From Actinomycetota bacterium (GTDB lineage Bacteria > Actinomycetota > Actinomycetes > Streptosporangiales > Streptosporangiaceae): a stretch of 8,257 nt of DNA. Shown piece after piece: positions 1 through 5,933 of this stretch (positions are counted from its first letter, which is position 1; the number at the start of each line of letters is the position of its first letter). The stretch spans positions 2,072 to 10,328 of the forward strand of contig PMST01000128.1 in assembly GCA_003168295.1 (NCBI GenBank). Reading direction: 5' to 3'. Made by a program: the position numbers and the translations under genes. The notes under the pieces were generated by a model. That model was not told where the DNA came from. It was given only the letters and a program-made list of their open reading frames with translations, and ran no database searches.

Positions 1-579
1 CAGACCGATACCGGGCAGACCGGGACCAGACGGGCCGACTGGTGGGCCGACAACGGAAGGAACGGCGACGGTCAGGTGGCAGCGGCCGCCGATGTCGCGC
101 CAGCCGAGCCGACCGCGGGTGAATGGACATCACGGCACCGGGACGGCGCGCCGAAGCCGCCGGAGCGGACAGATTTCTGGGTGACTCAGAACACGGCGGC
201 GTCAGCCGACCTGCAGTTGCCCGCCACTGCCTCGCACGGGGTCGAAGAGCAGAACTTGACGCAGCCCAGCTGGTCGACGCCGACCGCGGCGTCATCGGCC
301 GCGTCCGCTGCCTCCCAGCACAGCCAGCAGGCTGCAACTAACGCCGCACCCAGCGCGGGATCCGCCACGGCGGCGCCGGGGGCATCGACTGTCTCAGCCG
401 GATCGGCTGGGTACACCAGGTCCGCAAACGCCGGGTCCGCGAGGCCTGCGGCGGGGAAGACCACCGCTGGTGAACGTGATGACCATCAGAAGGACCAGTT
501 CTTCACGGTGGTGAGGTTGCTGGTGATCATCGTCATCGCCGCGCTCATCGGCAGCGCTCTCGTGCTGCTGCTCAAGTAA
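1..579 (+). CDS. Low-complexity protein with C-terminal membrane anchor (5' partial)
   Basis: The reading frame is already open at base 1 and its third positions are mostly G/C from the first codon, so the gene probably begins upstream of the window. A GTG at 76 would give 167 residues but has only a distant purine-rich stretch (54-61) as ribosome site. Most of the visible protein is Ala/Ser/Thr/Gln/Pro-rich and probably disordered. It ends in a charged linker (DDHQKDQ) and one hydrophobic helix of about 22 residues (FFTVVRLLVIIVIAALIGSA, continuing VLLL) with a terminal Lys. This is the layout of a tail-anchored or C-terminally anchored membrane protein with a long cytoplasmic part. I recognise no domain and assign no function. 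It converges on the SPFH gene with a 12-bp gap and no clear terminator between them. Confidence 0.72.
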   Translation, partial: QTDTGQTGTRRADWWADNGRNGDGQVAAAADVAPAEPTAGEWTSRHRDGAPKPPERTDFWVTQNTAASADLQLPATASHGVEEQNLTQPSWSTPTAASSAASAASQHSQQAATNAAPSAGSATAAPGASTVSAGSAGYTRSANAGSARPAAGKTTAGERDDHQKDQFFTVVRLLVIIVIAALIGSALVLLLK

Positions 580-591
580 CGCGGTCTCGCT

Positions 592-1752
592 CTAGCCTCC
601 GGCTTCGGTGCCGTTGACGGCCGACGGGTCAGCTTCCGGGATGACAACCGGCACATCCGTTTCGGCGGCAGAGGGATCAGCCGAACCCAGCGGATCGATG
701 AAGTTCGCCCCGGGGATTGCCGCGGCGAGCATGGCGCTCACCGCATCGGGCATGTCGAGGATCCCGCCCGGGCCGGCGGCCGGGGCCGGGTCTATCGCAG
801 GAGCAGGCTCCGCGGTTGGCGCGGAGGGTTCGCGGCGAGGTCGGGAGCCCGGCGCGGCGGCCGGCCCGGGAGCCGTTTCCGCGCCACCGCCGAACGCACT
901 TGCGACCGACCTGAGCGCCGAGGTGACCTCGCTGGGGATGACCCAGAACGTGTTGCCCGCGCCCTGGGCGAGCAGCGGCAGCGTCTGCAGGTACTGGTAG
1001 GCGAGCAGCTTGGGGTCCGGGTCGTTGTCGTGCACGGCCTGGAAGACCGCGCTGATGGCCTGCGCCTCGCCTTGCGCGGTAAGGATCTTGGCCTGCCGGA
1101 CACCTTCGGCCGTCAGGATGGCGCTTTGCTTCTCGCCTTCCGCGGTCAGGATCTTGGATTGCCTGACACCCTCGGCCGTCAGGACCGCGGCCCGCTTCTC
1201 CCGCTCGGCGCGCATCTGCTTCTCCATCGCGTCCTTGACTGATTTCGGCGGATCGATGGCCTTGAGCTCCACCCGGGTGACCCGGATGCCCCACTTCCCG
1301 GACGCGTCATCGAGCACGCCGCGCAGCAGGGCGTTGATCTTGTCCCGCGACGTCAGGGTCTGCTCCAGGTCCATCGACCCGATCACGCTGCGCAGCATGG
1401 TCGCGGTGATCTGCTCGATCGCCTGGATGTAGTTGACGATCTCGTAGTCCGCCGCCCGCGGGTCGGTCACCTGGAAGAACAGCACGGTATCGATGAGCAC
1501 GACCAGGTTGTCCTCGGTGATCACCGGCGCGCCTACGAACGAGACCACCTGCTCGCGCAGGTCGATCATCGGCTTCACCCGGTCGATCATGGGGATAACG
1601 AAATTCATCCCCGGTTCCAGCGTCTTGCGGTAGCGGCCGAGCCGTTCGACGTTGCGCGCGCGTGCCTGCGGCACGATCCGCACCGAACGCATCACTGTCA
1701 TGACGACGAGAATCGCGACCAGGGCCGCGATGACGAGTTCCGCCACCAACAT
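592..1752 (-). CDS. SPFH/band-7 (stomatin-like) membrane protein
   Basis: The protein has 386 residues. An N-terminal membrane helix (about 3-21) is followed by an SPFH/band-7 domain (about 24-185) with the typical stretches GRYRKTLEPGMNFVIP and VITEDNLVVLIDTV. A charged coiled-coil segment (about 173-232) contains four consecutive 11-residue repeats (188-231, pattern xxILTAEGxxQ). A conserved-looking segment near LLAYQYLQTLPLL follows, then a Pro/Ala-rich, probably disordered tail (about 290-386). The size and layout match actinobacterial SPFH proteins such as Rv1488 and E. coli QmcA, which oligomerise at the membrane and scaffold microdomains. The ATG at 1752 was chosen because a GGGAG ribosome site precedes it and it lies 2 nt after the nfeD-like stop. 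A further 36 in-frame upstream codons overlap nfeD and are Arg-rich. It is co-transcribed with, and a likely partner of, the NfeD protein. Confidence 0.93.
   Translation of the reverse strand: MLVAELVIAALVAILVVMTVMRSVRIVPQARARNVERLGRYRKTLEPGMNFVIPMIDRVKPMIDLREQVVSFVGAPVITEDNLVVLIDTVLFFQVTDPRAADYEIVNYIQAIEQITATMLRSVIGSMDLEQTLTSRDKINALLRGVLDDASGKWGIRVTRVELKAIDPPKSVKDAMEKQMRAEREKRAAVLTAEGVRQSKILTAEGEKQSAILTAEGVRQAKILTAQGEAQAISAVFQAVHDNDPDPKLLAYQYLQTLPLLAQGAGNTFWVIPSEVTSALRSVASAFGGGAETAPGPAAAPGSRPRREPSAPTAEPAPAIDPAPAAGPGGILDMPDAVSAMLAAAIPGANFIDPLGSADPSAAETDVPVVIPEADPSAVNGTEAGG
1060..1191 (-). repeat. Four 33-bp repeats encoding 11-residue units in the SPFH coiled coil
   Basis: Residues 188-231 of the SPFH protein are four consecutive 11-mers: AAVLTAEGVRQ, SKILTAEGEKQ, SAILTAEGVRQ and AKILTAQGEAQ. 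The units alternate in their ends, so pairs 1/3 and 2/4 resemble each other. This suggests duplication of a 22-residue pair. An 11-residue periodicity is compatible with a right-handed or straight helical coil, and such repeats are common after the band-7 domain of SPFH proteins. Confidence 0.85.
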
Positions 1753-1754
1753 GG

Positions 1755-2186
1755 CTACTCCCGAGGGTAAACGAGGGCGGTAGCGCCTTCGATCTGCATG
1801 ACGTCGACCTTGGCGCCGACCGGTATCACCAGCGATTCGTCGTATGGCCGCGAGGACCATTCCTCGCCGCCGATGCGGATCCGGCCGGTGTGCTCGCTGA
1901 CTTCTTCGAGGACGATCGCGGTGCGTCCGACGAGCGCGGCGGTTCCGGTCCGCAGCAGCGGCGGCTGCTTGATATGCCGGAGCGCGATCGGCCGGATGAA
2001 GCCGAGTCCGGCGCCGGCCGCGACGACGAACGCGGCGAGTTGCAGCGGCAGATCAAGGTGGAACGCGCCGACCACGGCCGCGACTAGTGCCGCGACCGCG
2101 ATGAGGCCAAAGGCCAGTGTCGTGGTGAGAAGCTCGGCAACACCGAGCACGCCTGCCACGATCAGCCATACGATCCAAGACATCAT
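1755..2186 (-). CDS. NfeD-like membrane protein
   Basis: The protein has 143 residues. Three membrane helices (about 4-20, 24-42 and 47-66) are followed by a cytoplasmic beta-rich domain (about 80-143) with the NfeD OB-fold signature: a GRTAIV strand, GEEWSSRPYD, IPVGAKVDV and a terminal IEGATALVY. This is the short NfeD type, without the ClpP-like protease domain of long NfeD proteins. The OB-fold domain is thought to interact with SPFH partners, and a short nfeD next to an SPFH gene is a widespread pair (Rv1487/Rv1488; yuaF/floT in Bacillus). Tandem ATG codons lie at 2186 and 2183. I chose 2186, with GGAG 5 nt upstream. It is the first gene of a two-gene operon and stops 2 nt before the SPFH start, which suggests translational coupling. 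Confidence 0.92.
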   Translation of the reverse strand: MMSWIVWLIVAGVLGVAELLTTTLAFGLIAVAALVAAVVGAFHLDLPLQLAAFVVAAGAGLGFIRPIALRHIKQPPLLRTGTAALVGRTAIVLEEVSEHTGRIRIGGEEWSSRPYDESLVIPVGAKVDVMQIEGATALVYPRE

Positions 2187-2199
2187 GGCCGCTCCGCGG

Positions 2200-2211
2200 A
2201 TTACTTGTAAT
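2200..2211. promoter_or_regulatory. Palindrome ATTAC-TT-GTAAT upstream of nfeD (operator candidate)
   Basis: The 5-bp arms ATTAC and GTAAT flank a 2-nt centre. The site lies 14 nt upstream of the nfeD ATG, between the possible -10 (2220-2215) and the ribosome site. It is AT-rich in a GC-rich setting, as operators often are. Part of it (TTGTAATGTGACT, 2205-2217) recurs almost exactly at 5733-5745. A regulatory role is inferred from position and symmetry only. Confidence 0.3.
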
Positions 2212-2419
2212 GTGACTCTAACCCCGCCGGGGAGCTTCCGCACCACGGCGCCACGGCTAGTCGCCGACGGTGCCGATACGCGGAGTTATGCGTTCAATAC
2301 CACCCGATTGTGTGCAATTGGTGACAATTTGCCGTCTCGGTCCTACGGGTGTTTTCCACCGACCTACACTCATTAGACAAGGGCAGCTGTCCCGCGGCAC
2401 GGCTGGGCACTTAGGGTCC

Positions 2420-2425
2420 AGGAGG
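2420..2425 (+). promoter_or_regulatory. Ribosome binding site AGGAGG deciding the GTG 2432 start
   Basis: A perfect AGGAGG lies 6 nt before the GTG at 2432. The frame is open for another 54 codons upstream, back to 2270, but that segment lies in the intergenic region and has no comparable site. The GTG is therefore the likely start of the collagen-like/HTH gene. Confidence 0.85.
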
Positions 2426-2431
2426 TATCTG

Positions 2432-4381
2432 GTGGAACGTGGCGACACCGGCCTCGGCCGTGACGCGTACGGCCTGCCCAGGCGCCATGCCTACGGACTC
2501 GATGACGGCTACCAGCCGCCCTATTTTGAGGAAGAGGAAGAGGACGAAACGGCAGGAGCAGGCGAGCCCGTAGCGGTCGAGGACGACGACTACGGCCAGT
2601 TGCTGCGACGCCCTGACGAGACGCCCACCCATCAACCTCACCAGCAGCGGGTCCGGGAACCCGGGAACCCGCCCGTGCGCCCGCCAGGCCAATTCACCCC
2701 GAACCTCAGCCCAAGCCTGGCCTACGGCGGCCCGAACGGAGATATACCCGGCGCGTTCCCGGCAAATGACGGATTTCACGGCGGCGTGCCCGGCGCGGTC
2801 CCGGTAAACGGTGGACCTCACCGCAAGACACCCGGCCCGGACCCGGTAAACGGCACGATGCCGGGCGGCGGCATGCCGGGCGGTGCGATGCCGCGGGGCG
2901 CGATGCCGAATGGCGATTCCATGGCGGGCCGGCAGTCACGGCTGCCGAACGGCCGCCGGGTCCCGGGTGGCCCGGACCGCCTTTACCGGCCGGCGCCATC
3001 GGGTCCGTCGGGTGGAGCAACGGGCCGGCACGCCCAGACCCCGGCACCACCACGTCCCGTCTCCTCGGACCAGGACCCACTCGGCGGTAGCTGGGGGCGC
3101 CCGTCCTCGGCTCCCGCTGCCGCGTCCGGTGCACCCGCGCCGGGAGGCTCAATCCCAGGCGGGCCAGCCCCGGGCAGCCCCGGCTCGGGCCGGGCTCAAG
3201 AAGGTCCGCAGAGATTTGCGGCTGCGCCGGGAACCTCAGGGTTCTCTGGGGCCGTCGGGTTCTCGCCGCCACGCGAGCACCCGGGCGTCCCGGGCCCTCG
3301 CTTCGATACCCCCGACGGCCGCGAGCGTCTGGGACCGCATGGGAACCCGGCGACTCCGGGACCGCATGGGGCGCCAGGACCACATGGGGCTCAGGGGCCG
3401 CAGGGAGCCTCGGGACCGCACGGACCACCCGGACCACAGAGATCACCTGCAGGCCTCAGCACCCCCGGAGGACTTGGAACGCCAGGACCCCACCGGGCGC
3501 CGGGACCGCAGGGCGCCCCAGGAGGACCCGGAGGACCCGGACCGCAGGGAACACCCGGGCCGCACGGCGCCCCGGGGGGACTCGGAGCACCCGGAGGGCC
3601 TGGAACCCCGGGACCGCGCGGAGCACCCGGACCATACGGAGCACCCGGACCATACGGAGCACCCGGACCATACGGAGCACCCGGACCGCAGGGAACACCC
3701 GGGCCGCACGGCGTCCCGGGGGGACTCGGAGCACCCGGAGGGCTTGGAACTCCGGGACCGCGCGGAGCACCCGGACCGCAGGGAACACCCGGGCCGCATG
3801 GTGCCCCGGGGGGACTCGGAGGAGCCGGGAGGCTTGGAGCCCCGGGACCGCAGGGAGGGCACCCGGCGCAGGCGCCGCCGGAACCGGGCGGTCCGGTGAT
3901 CCGGCAGCGGGAGACGGCGGTTCCGGAGGAGCGGGCGGACTCCTCGGCGCAGCCGGTGGCGAGCATCGCGCCCGACGGGCTCGAGGATTTCGCCAGGGAC
4001 CTGCGCACGCTGCGGGCCCAGGCTGAGCTCGACTATCCCGAGATGGCCGAAACCTCGCACTTCAGCATGAAGACACTGGTGGCGGCGGCAGGCGGCCTCC
4101 GGCTGCCTACCCTGCCCGTGGCTGTGGCTTTCGTCCGGGCCTGCGGCGGAAACGTCGCCGAGTGGGAAGATCGCTGGCAGAAGCTGGCCATCAAGATCAC
4201 CGATGCGGCGATGAAGCGCCGGAATGACGGCGACTCCGGCGCCGAGCCACCCGAACCCGCGGAGTCAGCGACCGCGATCGAAACCCCATCGCTCGGGTCG
4301 GCCTTTGCGCGGACTCCCGAGCCCGATGCGGGCGAGGTCTACGTCATCACCTCCGCCAAGCCGCGCCAGCCCGGCTGGTAA
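2432..4381 (+). CDS. Collagen-like repeat protein with C-terminal HTH-type module
   Basis: The protein has 649 residues. An N-terminal part with an acidic patch (FEEEEEDE, about 31-38) leads into a long Pro/Gly-rich, probably disordered region. From 301 to 477 it becomes a Gly-X-Y tract of 59 triplets, the last 40 uninterrupted (358-477), rich in GAP, GPH, GPQ and GTP. After a linker comes a helical module (about 517-585) starting [14 protein letters not shown] and ending [20 protein letters not shown]. That ending closely resembles the HTH module of actinobacterial XRE-type and signal-transduction regulators (typically xFVRACGGDPAEWxxRW). The usual recognition-helix part ([13 protein letters not shown]) is less typical, so DNA binding is uncertain. 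I see no signal peptide or membrane helix, so it is probably cytoplasmic. The start is set by AGGAGG at 2420-2425. The PHP gene follows about 50 nt downstream on the same strand. Target and function are unknown. Confidence 0.88.
   Translation: MERGDTGLGRDAYGLPRRHAYGLDDGYQPPYFEEEEEDETAGAGEPVAVEDDDYGQLLRRPDETPTHQPHQQRVREPGNPPVRPPGQFTPNLSPSLAYGGPNGDIPGAFPANDGFHGGVPGAVPVNGGPHRKTPGPDPVNGTMPGGGMPGGAMPRGAMPNGDSMAGRQSRLPNGRRVPGGPDRLYRPAPSGPSGGATGRHAQTPAPPRPVSSDQDPLGGSWGRPSSAPAAASGAPAPGGSIPGGPAPGSPGSGRAQEGPQRFAAAPGTSGFSGAVGFSPPREHPGVPGPRFDTPDGRERLGPHGNPATPGPHGAPGPHGAQGPQGASGPHGPPGPQRSPAGLSTPGGLGTPGPHRAPGPQGAPGGPGGPGPQGTPGPHGAPGGLGAPGGPGTPGPRGAPGPYGAPGPYGAPGPYGAPGPQGTPGPHGVPGGLGAPGGLGTPGPRGAPGPQGTPGPHGAPGGLGGAGRLGAPGPQGGHPAQAPPEPGGPVIRQRETAVPEERADSSAQPVASIAPDGLEDFARDLRTLRAQAELDYPEMAETSHFSMKTLVAAAGGLRLPTLPVAVAFVRACGGNVAEWEDRWQKLAIKITDAAMKRRNDGDSGAEPPEPAESATAIETPSLGSAFARTPEPDAGEVYVITSAKPRQPGW
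3332..3862 (+). repeat. Collagen-like Gly-X-Y coding tract (59 triplets)
   Basis: The tract encodes residues 301-477 of the HTH protein. Of 59 in-register triplets, 54 begin with Gly. The five exceptions ([15 protein letters not shown]) are substitutions that keep the register, and all lie in the first 19 triplets. The 40 triplets from 3503 are unbroken. Y positions are often Pro, followed by His, Gln and Leu. In bacteria, Gly-X-Y tracts can form collagen-type triple helices without hydroxyproline. Confidence 0.9.
3539..3862 (+). repeat. 90-bp tandem repeats with a nested 18-bp repeat
   Basis: Three 90-bp units start at 3539, 3683 and 3773, each opening GGACCGCAGGGAACACCC and encoding ten Gly-X-Y triplets. 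Between units 1 and 2 sit exactly three identical 18-bp copies (3629-3682), GGACCATACGGAGCACCC, encoding GPYGAP. Units 1 and 2 are nearly identical and unit 3 has diverged at its end. All lengths are multiples of nine bases, so copy-number change would keep both reading frame and collagen register. Confidence 0.92.
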
Positions 4382-4419
4382 CCGGTGCCGGCGCCCGGCG
4401 CGCGGACCTGGGCGCATGG

Positions 4420-4425
4420 CACAAT
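4420..4425 (+). promoter_or_regulatory. Possible -10 (CACAAT) for a leaderless PHP transcript
   Basis: CACAAT differs from TATAAT at two positions and ends 7 nt before GTG 4433, so transcription could begin at the start codon. Leaderless mRNAs are common in actinobacteria. No recognisable -35 is present, so support is weak. Confidence 0.25.
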
Positions 4426-4432
4426 GGGCAGA

Positions 4433-5254
4433 GTGCTGCCGCCCGATAACCATGTTCATACCGAATGGTCCTGGGACACTCCCGGCGAGGCGTCCATGGC
4501 GCGCAGCTGCGAGCAGGCCCTGGCGGTCGGGGTTCCCGCCGTGGCCTTCACCGACCACCTGGACTTCACCGACTGGATCGACGGCGACCAGATAGGCGCG
4601 GAGAATCTCGATCCGCACCGCTACAACCGGATGCACCTGCTCGATGTCACCGGGTACCTGGCCGCCGTCGACGAGTGCCGCGAGCGCTACCCGGACCTGC
4701 GGATACTCTCCGGGGCCGAGATCGGCGAGGCGCACATGTGGGCCGCCAGCGCGGGCGCCATGGTCGCCCGGTCCGGCTTCGAGCGGATCCTCGGCTCGGT
4801 GCACGCGATCCCTTTCGACGGGCGGCTGACGGCCGCCGACGAGGCGTTCCGGCTGATGCCCGCCGACGACGTGATGCGCCGGTATCTCGGCGAGGTGCTC
4901 CGGCTGGTCGAGGGCAGCGATCTGTTCCAGGTCCTGGCGCACCTGGACTTCCCCCGGCGGATGTGGCCGTGGACGGCCGGGCCCTATGACGAGCGGGCCT
5001 TCGAAGCGGAGTACCGGGCGGTCCTGGCCGCTCTGGCCGCCGGCGACCGGATCCTTGAGGTGAACACGAAGAGCCCGATGGTGTCGGCCGAGCTCGTGCG
5101 CTGGTGGCGCGAGGCGGGCGGAAGGGCGGTGTCGTTCGGCAGCGACGCGCATCAATCCTGGCGGGTCGGCGATAAGTTCAAGCTGGCGGTCGACGTGGTC
5201 GAGGCGGCAGGTTTCCGGGCCGGACGCGACCGCTTTGACTTCTGGCGGCTCTAG
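4433..5254 (+). CDS. PHP-domain phosphoesterase (histidinol-phosphatase-like)
   Basis: The protein has 273 residues counted from GTG 4433. All metal-ligand motifs of the PHP family are present in order: HVH (H7, H9), FTDH (D41, H42), GAE (E96), GSVH (H124), AHLD (H170) and FGSDAH (D238, H240). The opening LPPDNHVHTEWSWD and the LEVNTKS segment fit the HisK/HisJ-type histidinol-phosphatase branch (L-histidinol phosphate to L-histidinol, EC 3.1.3.15). No his gene is nearby, however, so the substrate may be another phosphoester. Length is normal for the family. The start is ambiguous: ATG 4424 and GTG 4385 are also in frame and none has a good ribosome site. GTG 4433 puts the HxH motif at the usual distance from the N-terminus and lies 7 nt after a CACAAT -10-like hexamer, which would suit a leaderless mRNA. 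Its stop overlaps that of the opposing small gene. Confidence 0.9.
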   Translation: MLPPDNHVHTEWSWDTPGEASMARSCEQALAVGVPAVAFTDHLDFTDWIDGDQIGAENLDPHRYNRMHLLDVTGYLAAVDECRERYPDLRILSGAEIGEAHMWAASAGAMVARSGFERILGSVHAIPFDGRLTAADEAFRLMPADDVMRRYLGEVLRLVEGSDLFQVLAHLDFPRRMWPWTAGPYDERAFEAEYRAVLAALAAGDRILEVNTKSPMVSAELVRWWREAGGRAVSFGSDAHQSWRVGDKFKLAVDVVEAAGFRAGRDRFDFWRL

Positions 5255-5613
5255 GTCCAGGTGTCGCCGAAGCGCGCGACCATCTCCTCCCAGGTCTCGC
5301 CCGCGGTGCCGCTCGTCTGGCTGGGGTCCGATGACTCACCGGACCGGGTGTTCCCGCGGTCAGCGCGCGTCCAGGTGTCGGACCCGAAATCGTCCGGGAC
5401 GGCCCGCGGAGCGGGGATTCCCTTCATCAACCGGCTCTGGCAGTGAACGGCGAGCCGTAGCTCTGCGTAGTAGGTCGCGCGATCGCGCAGTTCGGCCCGC
5501 GCCTCGGTGTGGGCTGGCTGGCCGGAGCCGCCGCCCGCGCGGAAGGGGAGCTCACGGCGGTCCTCGCCGTCGTCACTTGCTGATCGGCCTTCTTCTGGGT
5601 AACCACTGGCCAC
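5251..5613 (-). CDS. Small protein of unknown function
   Basis: The protein has 120 residues, is hydrophilic and charged, and has no signal peptide or membrane helix. A central predicted helix (about 38-60: RAELRDRATYYAELRLAVHC) lies between probably disordered Gly/Ser/Asp-rich arms. The C-terminus is a compact motif, GETWEEMVARFGDTWT. Codons on this strand end almost uniformly in G or C (for example the last fourteen sense codons), whereas the plus-strand frame gives an Arg/Ser-rich shadow, so this is the real gene. GTG 5613 was chosen because GAGG (5625-5622) sits 8 nt upstream. GTG 5622 overlaps that site. The TAG stop lies inside the same CTAG as the PHP stop. I do not recognise the family. 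Confidence 0.72.
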   Translation of the reverse strand: MASGYPEEGRSASDDGEDRRELPFRAGGGSGQPAHTEARAELRDRATYYAELRLAVHCQSRLMKGIPAPRAVPDDFGSDTWTRADRGNTRSGESSDPSQTSGTAGETWEEMVARFGDTWT

Positions 5614-5630
5614 GACACACACCTCGAATA

Positions 5631-5659
5631 CGAATCTGACCCACGGCGAAGCCTGTCAA
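5631..5659 (-). promoter_or_regulatory. Candidate promoter for the small minus-strand gene
   Basis: On the minus strand a perfect TTGACA (5659-5654) is followed after 17 nt by GATTCG (5636-5631), or after 15 nt by CAGATT (5638-5633). Either would start transcription only a few bases before the GAGG ribosome site. The -35 is strong for such GC-rich DNA, but the -10 is poor. Confidence 0.35.
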
Positions 5660-5733
5660 CAGAAACGATCCGCTCGCAGACATCGCCCTTGAAAACCCTT
5701 ACAAACACGGTACGGAGTTAATTCGCTACCATT

Positions 5734-5757
5734 TGTAATGTAACTATATGTACTGTA
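5734..5757. repeat. Direct repeat TGTAATGTA / TGTACTGTA
   Basis: Two 9-mers of pattern TGTANTGTA start 15 bp apart (5734 and 5749), separated by ACTATA. They lie about 120-145 bp upstream of the small minus-strand gene. This could be a regulator binding site, but that is inferred only from repetition and AT content. Confidence 0.4.
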
Positions 5758-5768
5758 TCAGATGCAAC

Positions 5769-5822
5769 GGGTAACAAGGTAACAGTTGCCTATCTTCCGG
5801 GTAAGGGTTAGCGAAGGGTAAC
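5769..5822 (+). repeat. Cluster of GGGTAAC-like motifs
   Basis: GGGTAAC occurs at 5769-5775 and 5816-5822, AGGTAAC at 5777-5783 and GGGTAAG at 5799-5805, all on the same strand within 54 bp. GGGTTA follows at 5805-5810. Spacing is irregular (8, 22 and 17 bp). They may be binding sites for one regulator, but no matching factor can be named. Confidence 0.4.
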
Positions 5823-5888
5823 AATACTGACACTGAAGAGAAGATCCAAGGTATTAGGGACCCATGTGAACGCGGAGAGTTAGCTGTG

Positions 5889-5931
5889 GGCCGTCACGCC
5901 CGCCCGTTCCGGAAAAAATAGCGTGACAGCC
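5889..5931 (-). terminator. Hairpin just after the AIM24 stop (candidate terminator)
   Basis: GGC-c-GTCACGC (5889-5899) pairs with GCGTGAC-a-GCC (5921-5931). This gives a 10-bp stem with one mismatch and a 21-nt loop. It begins 2 nt after the AIM24 TAA (5936-5934). There is no U-tract after it, which is common for actinobacterial hairpin terminators but leaves the call uncertain. Confidence 0.45.
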
Positions 5932-5933
5932 GG

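Larger units (their letters stand above)
2187..2431. promoter_or_regulatory. Divergent intergenic region between the nfeD-SPFH operon and the HTH/collagen-like gene
   Basis: This 245-bp stretch must hold the promoters of both divergent units. On the minus strand, TAGAGT (2220-2215) could be a -10 for nfeD, but no TTG-type -35 lies at the right distance. On the plus strand, TACACT (2365-2370) could be a -10, again without a convincing -35. An imperfect palindrome, GCAATTG-gtga-CAATTTGC, lies at about 2314-2332, and a GC palindrome CCCCGCCGGGG at 2222-2232. I see no small gene here. Confidence 0.4.
5614..5933. other. AT-richer intergenic region with short repeated motifs
   Basis: This 320-bp stretch lies upstream of the small minus-strand gene and downstream of the AIM24 gene. 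It is clearly poorer in G+C than its surroundings, especially 5690-5870. It holds a cluster of GGTAA(C/G) motifs (5769-5822), a direct repeat TGTANTGTA (5734-5757) and a hairpin next to the AIM24 stop (5889-5931). No frame longer than a few codons has a ribosome site and coding composition, and I see no tRNA. Confidence 0.6.

Noticed and set aside
1753..1860. A 36-codon N-terminal extension of the SPFH protein
   Set aside because: It overlaps the nfeD coding end, is Arg-rich and would bury the membrane helix. ATG 1752 has its own GGGAG site.
2270..2431. A 54-codon N-terminal extension of the collagen-like/HTH protein
   Set aside because: It lies in the divergent promoter region, uses less biased codons, and GTG 2432 has a perfect ribosome site.
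3539..3862. Repeats as a CRISPR array
   Set aside because: The units are adjacent or separated by other repeats, have no unique spacers, and encode in-frame Gly-X-Y triplets.
3391..4008. A minus-strand frame that also reads as Gly/Pro triplets
   Set aside because: GGN and CCN codons are complementary, so the antisense of a Gly-Pro tract mirrors the pattern. There is no ribosome site, and the plus frame carries the AGGAGG start and HTH module.
4265..5155. A 296-codon minus-strand frame over the PHP gene
   Set aside because: The plus frame has all PHP metal-binding motifs. The antisense product has no recognisable domain.
5427..5708. A 93-codon minus-strand frame partly in the AT-rich intergenic region
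   Set aside because: It overlaps the better-supported 120-residue gene in another frame and has no coding bias in its upstream half.
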